Assembly: GCF_000757605.1 (NCBI RefSeq)
Contig: NZ_JQAK01000001.1
Span: 227,396-291,395, forward strand
DNA length: 64,000 nucleotides
Reading direction: 5' to 3'
Source: Candidatus Paracaedibacter symbiosus
GTDB lineage: Bacteria > Pseudomonadota > Alphaproteobacteria > Paracaedibacterales > Paracaedibacteraceae
Shown: positions 1 through 7,868 of the stretch, one piece after another
Layout of the letters: every line of letters begins with the position of its first letter
Numbering within the stretch: the first letter of the stretch is position 1
The notes under the pieces: generated by a model
Databases searched by the model: none
The model's input: the letters and a program-made list of their open reading frames with translations, nothing else
Told to the model about the DNA's origin: nothing
Made by a program: the position numbers and the translations under genes

Positions 1-81
1 GCCCAAAAGACCGGACATACCTCCCATCTTCATCATGCCTTCAATTTGCTTGACCATATCATCGAGATCAAAGGTGCCTTT
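1..81. other. Artefactual copy of ffh (mate-pair read end)
   Basis: These 81 bases are identical to 2262-2342 inside ffh, in the same orientation, and stop exactly where the loxP linker begins. A circularised mate-pair fragment reads as fragment end, linker, fragment start. Here the end is ffh at 2342 and the start is rimM at 124, which implies an insert of about 2.2 kb. This is an assembly artefact at a contig edge, not a gene duplication. Confidence 0.95.
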
Positions 82-123
82 CGTAATAACTTCGTATAGC
101 ATACATTATACGAAGTTATACGA
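82..123. other. loxP-containing 454 paired-end linker (artefact)
   Basis: Positions 86-119 are a perfect 34-bp loxP site: 13-bp arms around the spacer GCATACAT. It is flanked by CGTA on the left and ACGA on the right, which together match the 42-nt circularisation linker of 454 Titanium paired-end libraries. It joins two genomic segments that are 2.2 kb apart on the chromosome, so it is a library construct and not a native recombination site. Confidence 0.96.
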
Positions 124-198
124 TGACGTAATTTCAGCCATACAGATAAGATCTGAGGGAGAGCTCTCTTGTGAACCTTTATTATTTTTATTTTGCAT
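124..198 (-). CDS. rimM: RimM, 16S rRNA processing/ribosome maturation factor, 5' fragment
   Basis: Only the first 25 codons remain before the sequence is cut by the linker at 123. The ATG is at 198 and an AGGT-type ribosome binding site lies about 11 nt upstream. The last residues read DLICMAEITS, which fits the conserved RimM N-terminus just before its AHG-(I/V)-(R/K)-G motif. The position directly downstream of rpsP on the same strand is the usual rpsP-rimM order. RimM assists 30S maturation. The identification rests on a short peptide plus synteny. Confidence 0.7.
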
Positions 199-237
199 AG
201 TTCAAGAGCACCTAAAAAAGGGCCCTCCCCTTAAAGC

Positions 238-594
238 TTATGCTTCGGCTGCTGCTGCTTTTGCAGCTTCTTCAGCTTTCAAGCGTTCTTGAGCTTTCTT
301 CTTTGGAAGATTCTGTTTTGTTTGCTCGCGGCGTTCAGCAGCACCAACCAACCCAAGATTTGCCAAGAAACCAGTAACACGATCTGTTGGCTGCGCCCCT
401 ACGGAAAGCCAGTATTGAGCGCGTTCTTTGTCGATCACCAGGCGGTCTGCATGTCCTTGTTCCAATAAAGGATTGTAAGTACCGATTTTCTCAACAAAAC
501 GACCATCACGGGGGCTGGCTGCATCAGCAACAACAACACGATAAAATGGACGCTTTTTAGAACCGCCACGAGCCAAACGAATTTTCAAAGCCAT
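238..594 (-). CDS. rpsP: 30S ribosomal protein bS16
   Basis: This 118-residue protein has the full S16 pattern: N-terminal [19 protein letters not shown], then [23 protein letters not shown] and the later [12 protein letters not shown]16 is a small-subunit assembly protein. The last 30 or so residues form a charged, Ala/Glu/Lys-rich tail, a common alphaproteobacterial extension. A GGAG ribosome binding site precedes the ATG. It is transcribed with rimM. ffh lies upstream in the same direction but is separated by the SemiSWEET and Hsp20 genes. Confidence 0.97.
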   Translation of the reverse strand: MALKIRLARGGSKKRPFYRVVVADAASPRDGRFVEKIGTYNPLLEQGHADRLVIDKERAQYWLSVGAQPTDRVTGFLANLGLVGAAERREQTKQNLPKKKAQERLKAEEAAKAAAAEA

Positions 595-745
595 TATTAA
601 TTGTCTCCAATAAAAATATCAATTGTATATCATCTAACGCAGAATTCAAATTTCATCAATAAAAAACTGTCTTAATCACCATATTTTTTAAAAAAATGTA
701 TTAATTTCCAGCAAAATGACGAAAGTGAGCCAGAAGATTACTCTC

Positions 746-1075
746 TCACCGATAAATATAGGTGACTGCGAAATTGATGCTAACCAAAAGACACCCCAGA
801 ATGTTAGAAAGAATAAGGGGCTTATCCCGCAGTACCATACTGTAAACAAACCAACTCACTGCACAAAACAATGCGACCCCAAGGCCAAACAAAGAAATAT
901 CCCCCGAACTTTGGCGTTTTACTGTCCTGATGATTTGCAAAAGGTTTGGAACTTGCCCCAAGATAGCAATAAATTGCATATATCTGATTAAAGACAGGGG
1001 AGGTCTTTTATTAAAAGTGCCGTCAGCTTGCCGATTAACCACTTTTTCAAAGTGCTTTCTATTTATTTTAGTCAT
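746..1075 (-). CDS. SemiSWEET/PQ-loop family small sugar transporter-like protein
   Basis: This 109-residue protein has a hydrophilic N-terminus of about 27 residues followed by three hydrophobic segments (roughly residues 30-50, 60-80 and 85-107). That is the single triple-helix unit of SemiSWEET proteins. The stretch GQVPNLLQIIRTVKRQSSGD corresponds to the PQ-loop, with PN in place of the usual PQ, followed by ISLFG. Family members dimerise to form a sugar pore, but the substrate here cannot be read from the sequence. It separates rpsP from Hsp20 and ffh and has no obvious strong ribosome binding site. Confidence 0.72.
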   Translation of the reverse strand: MTKINRKHFEKVVNRQADGTFNKRPPLSLIRYMQFIAILGQVPNLLQIIRTVKRQSSGDISLFGLGVALFCAVSWFVYSMVLRDKPLILSNILGCLLVSINFAVTYIYR

Positions 1076-1416
1076 GTACTTTAAGAAGAAGTTTTCGTGA
1101 ATTTTATAGCTCCATTAATGCCAAAAATTAATGGATTTTAAATCGATAAATTAAAGAAATTATTCTCCTATTTTAGTAGGTTCTCTGAGCAGTCGAGAGA
1201 GCGTGGAACATACCGTTCAGCAGGTTTAAATTCCCCCCACAGAATTGTTATTTAATTTTACTTTTTTAAGAAGAATTCATTCTAGTTCAAATTATTTTTA
1301 TTATTCCCCTCTTCTCACTCCTTAAAATCATATAAATGTTGAGAGGATAGATTAGGACGATTCAACTAATTCGTCGCTAGTAGTAACATCTGTTTTTTTA
1401 AAGTAGGAGTGATGTG
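1076..1416. other. Intergenic region upstream of two divergent genes
   Basis: About 340 AT-rich bases lie between the divergently transcribed SemiSWEET-like and Hsp20 genes. Two short hairpins are visible at about 1180-1225 (TCTCT/AGAGA, then GAAC/GTTC). No convincing sigma-32 promoter or coding region was found. The region presumably carries promoters for both genes. Confidence 0.4.
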
Positions 1417-1893
1417 ATGTTGTGGAAAGAGATATTACCTTTTAGAAAGAGAACTAATCAGCCCTCTTTAACCAACTTTAGACAAGAAATAGACACGCTT
1501 TTTAACCGCTTTTTAGGTGATTTAGATGTATTTCCTCCCCTTTCTTCTGTTAGTCGTTTTCCTACTTTAAATATTTCAGAAACGAATGAAGAAATTACAT
1601 TGAAAGCAGAGCTTCCTGGAGTCGAGGAAAATAACATCAAAATAGAAGTTAACCAGAACCAATTGACAATTAAAGGTGAGAAAAAAAATACCACTGAGGA
1701 AAAAGAGAAAGAAGGAAATTATTGGATGCAAGAAATCTCCTATGGAAGCTTTTCTCGAACAGTGTTTTTTCCTTTTGAGTTGGATGTAGAAAAAATAAAA
1801 GCATCATTTTCTAACGGAGTTTTATCAATTTCCGTTAAAAAACCTGCTGAAAATATTTCAGAAACAAAAAAAATTACTATCACCTCTCAATAA
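1417..1893 (+). CDS. Small heat-shock protein, Hsp20/alpha-crystallin family
   Basis: This holdase chaperone of 158 residues binds unfolding proteins in the cytoplasm without ATP. The alpha-crystallin domain covers about residues 50-145. It contains the typical ITLKAELPGVEENNIKIEV strand pair, LTIKGEKK, and the C-terminal FSNGVLSISVKK signature (A-x-x-x-N-G-V-L type). A C-terminal KKITIT supplies the I-x-I oligomerisation motif. The ATG at 1417 is preferred over the GTG at 1414 because AGGAGT at 1405-1410 sits 6 nt upstream of it. It is a single gene divergent from the SemiSWEET-like gene and convergent with ffh. Confidence 0.95.
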   Translation: MLWKEILPFRKRTNQPSLTNFRQEIDTLFNRFLGDLDVFPPLSSVSRFPTLNISETNEEITLKAELPGVEENNIKIEVNQNQLTIKGEKKNTTEEKEKEGNYWMQEISYGSFSRTVFFPFELDVEKIKASFSNGVLSISVKKPAENISETKKITITSQ

Positions 1894-1936
1894 CTCTTAG
1901 AGGTTCGGGGATAGATGCAACTTACCTAATACTGTC

Positions 1937-1948
1937 GGATTCACTATA
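1937..1948. repeat. Solo terminal motif of the dispersed MITE-like family
   Basis: GGATTCACTATA matches the terminal inverted repeat of the elements at 28630-28767 and 32074-32240. No element body is recognisable next to it, so it is either a remnant or chance. It lies between the convergent Hsp20 and ffh genes, the kind of position the full elements occupy. Confidence 0.3.
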
Positions 1949-1964
1949 AAAAATAAGAAAAGCC

Positions 1965-3314
1965 TTAACGACCAAGCAAGCCTTTCAATCCATTGCGCAT
2001 CATCCCTTTTTGGCCCATTTTGCCAAATTTTTTCATCATTTGCTGCATTTGTTCAAACTGTTTAATTAAGCGATTCACATCCTGTACTTGAACCCCTGAC
2101 CCACTGGCGATACGCTTGCGCCTGGATCCGTTCAACAACTTGGGATCTTTTCGTTCTTTTTTTGTCATCGATCGAATAATGGCAATTTGCCGTTTTAAAA
2201 TGCTATCATCCATACCAGCTTTATCCAGCTGATCCTTCACCCGGCTCACGCCAGGCAACATGCCCAAAAGACCGGACATACCTCCCATCTTCATCATGCC
2301 TTCAATTTGCTTGACCATATCATCGAGATCAAAGGTGCCTTTTTGCATTTTTTTAGCCATGCGCTCAGCTTCATCCTGGTCCACGACGGATGCGGCACGC
2401 TCTACCAGACTGACGATATCCCCCATATCTAAAATGCGACCAGCAATCCGCTCAGGTTGAAACAGCTCCAGCTGATCCAGCTTTTCTCCCATTCCCATAA
2501 ATTTAATTGGTCGACCAGTCACAGCACGCATCGACAGAGCCGCACCTCCCCGTGCATCACCATCCAAGCGTGTTAGGATAATCCCAGTAATCCCAACCTT
2601 TTCATTAAATTCTTTAGCGATCGTTACCGCATCTTGACCAGTCATGGCATCGGCTACCAAAAACGTCTCCACTGGATTGGCAAGATTTTTGACCGCAGTC
2701 ACTTCTTCCATTAGACCTTCATCAATATGAAGACGCCCAGCTGTGTCCAGAATCAGTACGTCTATACCCTGGGCCTTAGCTAGCTGTAATGCCCGTTTTG
2801 TAATTTCTAAAGGCTTTTCTGATGCCACAATTGGCACTGTGGCGACACTCAGCTGCTGTCCTAAAGTCTCCAATTGCTGTTGCGCCGCTGGGCGATAAAT
2901 GTCTAAGGACGCCAGCAGCACTTTTTTCTTGTGATGATCTGTAATGTACTTGGCAAGTTTACCAGAAGATGTTGTTTTTCCCGATCCTTGCAACCCTACC
3001 ATCAAAATAACGGCAGGTGGCACCGCGGCGAGATTGAGCTTTTCTGTCTCTTGTCCCAGCATTTCCTGAAGGTGGTCATGGACAATTTTCACCACCATTT
3101 GGCCTGGGCTGATGCTTTTTATAATGTCTTGGCCGATTGCCTTTTCGCGAACAGATTCAATAAACTGCTTCACAACGGGCAATGCGACGTCGGCTTCTAA
3201 AAGCGCAATTCTGACTTCACGCAATGCCGCATTCACGTCTGCCTCAGTCAGAGCGCCTCTATTCCTTATTTTATCAAGAATGCCAGTGAGTTTTGTTGAG
3301 AGTGACTGAAACAT
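1965..3314 (-). CDS. ffh: Signal recognition particle GTPase Ffh (SRP54)
   Basis: Ffh binds 4.5S RNA and nascent signal sequences and docks with FtsY to deliver inner-membrane proteins. The 449-residue protein has the usual N-G-M layout. The N domain is residues 1-90. The G domain has P-loop GLQGSGKTTSSGKLA, DTAGRLHID and the TRLDGDARGGAALS motif. The C-terminal M domain is methionine-rich (MMKMGGMSGLLGMLPG, QMQQMMKKFGKMGQKGMM) and has an RKRIASGSG RNA-binding helix. Length is normal for the family. An 81-bp piece of it reappears artefactually at the start of the window. Confidence 0.98.
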   Translation of the reverse strand: MFQSLSTKLTGILDKIRNRGALTEADVNAALREVRIALLEADVALPVVKQFIESVREKAIGQDIIKSISPGQMVVKIVHDHLQEMLGQETEKLNLAAVPPAVILMVGLQGSGKTTSSGKLAKYITDHHKKKVLLASLDIYRPAAQQQLETLGQQLSVATVPIVASEKPLEITKRALQLAKAQGIDVLILDTAGRLHIDEGLMEEVTAVKNLANPVETFLVADAMTGQDAVTIAKEFNEKVGITGIILTRLDGDARGGAALSMRAVTGRPIKFMGMGEKLDQLELFQPERIAGRILDMGDIVSLVERAASVVDQDEAERMAKKMQKGTFDLDDMVKQIEGMMKMGGMSGLLGMLPGVSRVKDQLDKAGMDDSILKRQIAIIRSMTKKERKDPKLLNGSRRKRIASGSGVQVQDVNRLIKQFEQMQQMMKKFGKMGQKGMMRNGLKGLLGR

Positions 3315-3353
3315 GCAAGCCAGACCTTTATCCTGAAGGAAATTTGGTGGAGA

Positions 3354-3430
3354 TGGCGCGCCCAGGAGGATTCGAACCCCCGACCTGCGGCTTAGAAGGC
3401 CGTCGCTCTATCCAGCTGAGCTATGGGCGC
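3354..3430 (-). tRNA. tRNA-Arg (anticodon TCT)
   Basis: Read on the minus strand, 77 nt fold as a tRNA. The acceptor arms GCGCCCA/TGGGCGC are followed by discriminator G and an encoded CCA. The D arm is AGCTC...GAGC, the anticodon loop CTTCTAA carries anticodon TCT, and the T arm contains GGTTCGAATCC. It reads AGA codons. It lies 40 bases upstream of ffh on the same strand. Confidence 0.96.
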
Positions 3431-3806
3431 ACATGAGCTTATTATTAACGAAAAACCACTCCCGAGCGCAAGCAAAATTTATCGGAGTTGAATGAATTTT
3501 AAAACTATCCCTCTAACTGGAAGGTAGGCAATTAGAGCGAGCAGGCAGGGGACGACTTTAAATTCACAACCAGTGAGTTAGAATGGCAGAAATCCATATT
3601 TGCTCCCTCAAGTATTACCGATAGAGTTGTGTTTTAAAGGGATTTTATAGTGCCTTGATCATTTCTAGAAAGAGATTTCAACTTAAATTGAGCCTCAGGG
3701 TATTTGGTTTTATAAATTTGTTTTTTACTAGCTTTTTGCTGGTAAACCATTTAGAACTTAAAACAGGATTATTAATAAAATTTTAACTTTTTGATACAAC
3801 AGACTT
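3431..3806. other. Intergenic region upstream of uppS, nothing recognised
   Basis: About 375 AT-rich bases lie between the divergent tRNA-Arg and uppS. No ORF, RNA gene or strong hairpin stood out. In many alphaproteobacteria rpsB-tsf-pyrH-frr precede uppS. None of them is here, so the ribosome-recycling and envelope parts of that cluster are separated in this genome. Confidence 0.4.
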
Positions 3807-4547
3807 ATGATTGAAGACCAAGCGAAAAATCAAATTCCAAAGGAAATCCCTCATCATATCGCAATTGTTATGGATGGGAATGGCCGATGGGCATTGCGAC
3901 GTGGGTTGCCTACTATTGCTGGTCACAAAGCAGGAGCTGAGGCATTAAAAAAAATTTGTCAAGCTGCTGCCAACCTCGGCGTCACTCACCTCACTGTCTA
4001 TGCTTTTTCTACAGAAAATTGGCGCCGCCCCTCATCTTGGATCGTGGAGCTAATGGATCTGTTAAAGTACTATCTGAAATTTGAACTAAAAGATCTTATT
4101 AAAAATAATATTCGTCTTCATGTGATTGGGGATCAGACACGTCTTTCTGGTGATCTGAGGCAGCTTGTTGATGATGCGGTGGAAAAAACAAAAAAGAATG
4201 ATGGAATCAATTTAATTATTGCTCTCAGTTATGGAGGGCGTAATGAAATTGTTCATGCAGCTAAAGCGATTGCTGAAAAGGTAAAAGAGGACAAGTTAAC
4301 ATTCGACAACATCGATGAAGAGATGTTTGCAAAACACCTCTATACCAGTAAGTTCCCAGACCCCGATTTATTAATCCGTACCAGTGGTGAAATGCGAATT
4401 AGTAATTTTCTTTTATGGCAGCTAGCCTATGCTGAACTTTATTTTACCAATAAATTATGGCCAGAATTCAGCGAGGATGATTTAAAAGCAGCCATAGAAG
4501 AGTATCAAAATAGAGAGCGTCGCTATGGTACAACAGTTGGTTCATAA
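3807..4547 (+). CDS. uppS: Isoprenyl transferase / undecaprenyl diphosphate synthase
   Basis: This cis-prenyltransferase condenses isopentenyl diphosphate onto farnesyl diphosphate to make the C55 carrier for peptidoglycan and LPS. The 246 residues include the catalytic HIAIVMDGNGRWA (Asp near residue 23 binds Mg-diphosphate), GHKAGAEALKKI, YAFSTENWRRP, SYGGRNEIV, the C-terminal DPDLLIRTSGEMRISNFLLW and the final ERRYG. The length is normal. No clear ribosome binding site precedes the ATG. The last 23 bp overlap cdsA, so the two genes are translationally linked at the head of the envelope operon. Confidence 0.97.
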   Translation: MIEDQAKNQIPKEIPHHIAIVMDGNGRWALRRGLPTIAGHKAGAEALKKICQAAANLGVTHLTVYAFSTENWRRPSSWIVELMDLLKYYLKFELKDLIKNNIRLHVIGDQTRLSGDLRQLVDDAVEKTKKNDGINLIIALSYGGRNEIVHAAKAIAEKVKEDKLTFDNIDEEMFAKHLYTSKFPDPDLLIRTSGEMRISNFLLWQLAYAELYFTNKLWPEFSEDDLKAAIEEYQNRERRYGTTVGS

Positions 4548-5334
4548 ACAATTTTCTAATCAAACCTTACGCATCATGACGGCTGCATGTTTAATTCCAG
4601 CAGTTGTGGCGGTTATTTGGTTGGGATCACCCTACTTTGACATCTTTATTATTGCAGCATCTTTCATGTTGCTGCATGAATGGTCGAGGATGTCGCTTGG
4701 TACTTCTACGAATCCCTTTCCTTATTTGATATGTTTTTTAACATTAGGGCTAATTTACCTTGATTTTTCAGCTAAAAAATATTTGCAATATATGATGTTA
4801 TCTCTTGGCCTATTTATTATCCCCCACATTGCGCAAAAGCGTACGATTAAAGATTTTATTTTCCATATTATTGGAACACTTTATATTTCTGCATCAGTTT
4901 ATTTGATCATTTATTTTGTCCATGAAGGTCTCACTCTCTATTTCTTATGGATCTTAACTGTTGTGTGGGCCTCTGACTCTGGGGCTTATTTTGCAGGAAA
5001 AAATATAGGTGGCCCAAAACTTGCACCTCGCGTTAGCCCTAACAAAACATGGTCTGGGTTTATCGGTGGTATTGTCGCCTCAATGATTGTTGGTAGTTGC
5101 CTGGGTTGTTATTTGCAAGACCTTTATATCACCTGGTGGCAGATGGCTGCCGTTTCCTTTTACCTTTCCTTGATGAGTCATTTGGGTGATTTACTTGAAT
5201 CCATTGTCAAACGTTACTTCAATGTCAAAGATTCTGGGGGGATACTTCCTGGTCATGGTGGCCTTTTAGACCGGTTGGATAGCACTCTCCTTGCCTCTTT
5301 TGCCGCAGGATTACTGCTTGTTCTAGGAATATAG
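4525..5334 (+). CDS. cdsA: Phosphatidate cytidylyltransferase (CDP-diglyceride synthase)
   Basis: This integral inner-membrane enzyme makes CDP-diacylglycerol from phosphatidic acid and CTP, the branch point for all phospholipids. The 269-residue sequence is a run of hydrophobic helices. It ends with the CDS signature S-x-V-K-R-x(4)-K-D-S-G-G, then LPGHGGLLDRLDS at about residues 230-252, with the expected metal-binding Asp residues. It starts inside the end of uppS, a standard alphaproteobacterial arrangement. Confidence 0.96.
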   Translation: MVQQLVHKQFSNQTLRIMTAACLIPAVVAVIWLGSPYFDIFIIAASFMLLHEWSRMSLGTSTNPFPYLICFLTLGLIYLDFSAKKYLQYMMLSLGLFIIPHIAQKRTIKDFIFHIIGTLYISASVYLIIYFVHEGLTLYFLWILTVVWASDSGAYFAGKNIGGPKLAPRVSPNKTWSGFIGGIVASMIVGSCLGCYLQDLYITWWQMAAVSFYLSLMSHLGDLLESIVKRYFNVKDSGGILPGHGGLLDRLDSTLLASFAAGLLLVLGI

Positions 5335-5461
5335 TTATGTATTCATTGGTTTTCAAAATCCAGGCGGATGCGTTTTTATGGGACTAAAGCCACATCCAAT
5401 GCGAAGCCAGAAACCGGCATCTTCAGGTTATCTGAGTATAGATAGTCATATAGGATAAAAA

Positions 5462-6628
5462 ATGTCTGCCCCACAAAAAATTTCTATTTTTGGCGCTACG
5501 GGCTCTATTGGCCAAAGCACTCTTGACCTTGTAGGGGCAACCCCCGACGCTTTTAAGGTTATTGCTCTTACGGCCCAAAAAAATGTCACCAAACTAGCCG
5601 ATGCTGCCATTCAAACTGGTGCACAATACGCCGTTATTGCCGACTCCTCTCAATATGAAACATTAAACAATTTACTTGTAGGAACAAAGACAACAGTTCT
5701 TTGCGGCAAAGAAGGGCTTTTAGAAGTTGCCCAGATAGAGGTGGATACAGTCATCTCTGCCGTTGTGGGTCTGGCTGGCTTAGAGATGACCTATGCTGCT
5801 ATTCCTTACTGTCGTAAGCTAGCGCTTGCCAATAAGGAATCCATCGTTGCCGCGGGTGAACAAATCCTGGCACTGGCTACTGAGCATAGTACCAAAATAG
5901 TTCCAGTTGACTCAGAGCACAGTGCTATTTTCCAAGTATTTGAGGAACAGAACCGAGCGCAGCTTAATAAACTTATCCTTACCGCTTCAGGGGGGCCCTT
6001 TCGTTGTTTAGCTAGCGCAGAATTTGCCAATATTACCGTTGAAAAAGCATTAAAACATCCAAATTGGGATATGGGGGCAAAAATCACCATTGATTGCGCT
6101 ACTCTTGCCAATAAAGGATTGGAACTTATTGAAGCAGCACTCCTTTTCAACGTACCAGAACACCAAATTGATGTGATTGTACATCCTGAATCTATTATAC
6201 ATTCCCTAGTTGCCTATCAAGATGGTTCAACTCTTGCCCAATTGGGAATGCCTGATATGCGCACAGCCATTTCCTATGCCCTTGGCTGGCCTTACCGTCA
6301 TAAGACGTTGGTCAAACCACTCAATCTTATTGAGATGGGTAAACTAACCTTTGAAGCTCCTGACCTTACCCGCTTTCCGGCCTTAAGATTGGCACGGCAA
6401 GCTTTGAAAAACTGTCAAGGACAACGGATTATTTTTAATACAGCTAATGAAATAGCCGTAGAAAACTTCTTAAACCATCGTCTTTCTTTTATAGAGATTC
6501 CTAAAATCATCGAGATGATGCTTGAAAAAACCACACCGCCCAAACTAAATTGTGTAGCGGATGTTATTGATTTTGATAGATATTTGCGCCATCACACGCA
6601 ACAAATTATTCAACAATTTCAATTTTGA
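5462..6628 (+). CDS. dxr: 1-deoxy-D-xylulose 5-phosphate reductoisomerase
   Basis: This enzyme performs the second step of the MEP isoprenoid pathway, converting DXP to methylerythritol 4-phosphate with NADPH. The 388-residue protein has the N-terminal NADPH fold (SIFGATGSIGQSTLDLV) and the active-site segments LANKESIVAAGE, PVDSEHSAIFQ, ASGGPFR and HPNWDMGAKITIDCATLANK. Its product feeds the prenyl substrate for UppS encoded upstream. A 127-bp gap separates it from cdsA. The gene appears intact. Confidence 0.97.
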   Translation: MSAPQKISIFGATGSIGQSTLDLVGATPDAFKVIALTAQKNVTKLADAAIQTGAQYAVIADSSQYETLNNLLVGTKTTVLCGKEGLLEVAQIEVDTVISAVVGLAGLEMTYAAIPYCRKLALANKESIVAAGEQILALATEHSTKIVPVDSEHSAIFQVFEEQNRAQLNKLILTASGGPFRCLASAEFANITVEKALKHPNWDMGAKITIDCATLANKGLELIEAALLFNVPEHQIDVIVHPESIIHSLVAYQDGSTLAQLGMPDMRTAISYALGWPYRHKTLVKPLNLIEMGKLTFEAPDLTRFPALRLARQALKNCQGQRIIFNTANEIAVENFLNHRLSFIEIPKIIEMMLEKTTPPKLNCVADVIDFDRYLRHHTQQIIQQFQF

Positions 6629-6702
6629 TAAAAATCCCCATTTTAAACTGATTAACAATCGGTTAATGTGTTGCTAACCTTAACTGCCAAACGAGGCTTT
6701 TT

Positions 6703-7845
6703 ATGTCGTACTTACTTGGAAACATCACCGAATATGTCATTCCTTTTCTGATCGTTCTAACCGTTTTAGTTTTTATTCATGAGCTTGGTCACTATTTGGT
6801 GGCGCGGTGGAATGGCGTTAAAATTGATGTGTTTTCAATCGGCTTTGGCCCAGAGATCTTTGGCTGGACTGATAAAGCTCAAACACGCTGGAAATTCAGT
6901 CTCATACCGCTTGGCGGCTATGTGCGTATGTATGGCGATGCCGATAGCAGCAGTAGAGCTGACTCCCAATCACTCTCTGCCATGGATGAGGCGGAAAAAG
7001 CCAAAACCCTTCATGGTAAAACCGTAGGTCAACGCATGGCGGTTGTCGCCGCTGGTCCTATTGCTAACTATCTTTTAGCGATGATTTTGATGACAGGAAT
7101 CTTTGCTATTAAGGGTGAACCGATCATCAACAATCAAATCGGTGGTGTCATTGCGGGGAGCGTTGCTGAACATTTGGGGCTTCAAAAAGATGATCGCATC
7201 ATCAAGATTAATGAAACACCTGTTAGTACTTTTGATGATATTCGTGCCCTTATTCCACCTTTAAAAGGACAAGATATACGAGTAACAGTGGAGCGTCCAG
7301 AAGAAGGAAAAGCGGAAAAAGCAACAGTAATTGCAACTGGTAAAATGGCACAACTTGATGCCGAGACTAAAGAATTTAAACCAACTCAACACTTAGGTGT
7401 TCGTCCTGGCGGGATGGATTACCAACAGTTAGGACTGCTTGCTGCCATTGGGCAAGCGGCAAAAACTTGTTATAAAATGACAGTGGATACTCTCGCCAGC
7501 ATTGGACAAATGCTTACCTTTAATCGATCTTCTAGCGAACTCGTTGGTATTCTTGGCATGGGTGAAATGGCTGGAGAAAGCGCCAAAAGTGGTTTGGTTT
7601 CTCTATTCTGGTTCATGGCTATTTTGTCCGTGAATCTCGGTATGGTCAATCTTTTACCTATCCCCGTCCTTGACGGAGGCCACTTGGTATTCTATGCCAT
7701 AGAGGGTATTCGCGGCAAGCCAGTAAGCGTGAGAGCCCAAGAAATTGCATTTACCGTTGGCTTAGTCATCGTCCTATTTGCCATGTTTTTATCAACAAAA
7801 AACGATTTAGTTCGTTTTAACATCCTTAGCTGGTTCAAGTTTTAA
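6703..7845 (+). CDS. rseP: RseP-type site-2 (intramembrane zinc metallo-) protease, M50B
   Basis: This inner-membrane protease cleaves anti-sigma factors and remnant signal peptides within the bilayer. The zinc motif HELGH is at residues 26-30 in the first transmembrane helix. A PDZ domain lies at about residues 125-200 (GGVIAGSVAEHLGLQKDDRI). The third zinc-ligand motif NLLPIPVLDGGH lies in a C-terminal transmembrane segment. The 380-residue length fits the single-PDZ alphaproteobacterial type. It stands between dxr and bamA, the conserved order of the envelope cluster. Confidence 0.96.
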   Translation: MSYLLGNITEYVIPFLIVLTVLVFIHELGHYLVARWNGVKIDVFSIGFGPEIFGWTDKAQTRWKFSLIPLGGYVRMYGDADSSSRADSQSLSAMDEAEKAKTLHGKTVGQRMAVVAAGPIANYLLAMILMTGIFAIKGEPIINNQIGGVIAGSVAEHLGLQKDDRIIKINETPVSTFDDIRALIPPLKGQDIRVTVERPEEGKAEKATVIATGKMAQLDAETKEFKPTQHLGVRPGGMDYQQLGLLAAIGQAAKTCYKMTVDTLASIGQMLTFNRSSSELVGILGMGEMAGESAKSGLVSLFWFMAILSVNLGMVNLLPIPVLDGGHLVFYAIEGIRGKPVSVRAQEIAFTVGLVIVLFAMFLSTKNDLVRFNILSWFKF

Positions 7846-7868
7846 ATTAATAAAGGCTCGCCGAAGTT

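Noticed and set aside
86-119. A native loxP site or P1-like recombination system
   Set aside because: It lies within a 42-bp commercial linker and joins two segments that are 2.2 kb apart elsewhere in the window. It is a library artefact.
716-991. 91-residue plus-strand ORF opposite the SemiSWEET-like gene
   Set aside because: It is a shadow. The minus-strand protein has the recognisable triple-helix pattern while this one has none.
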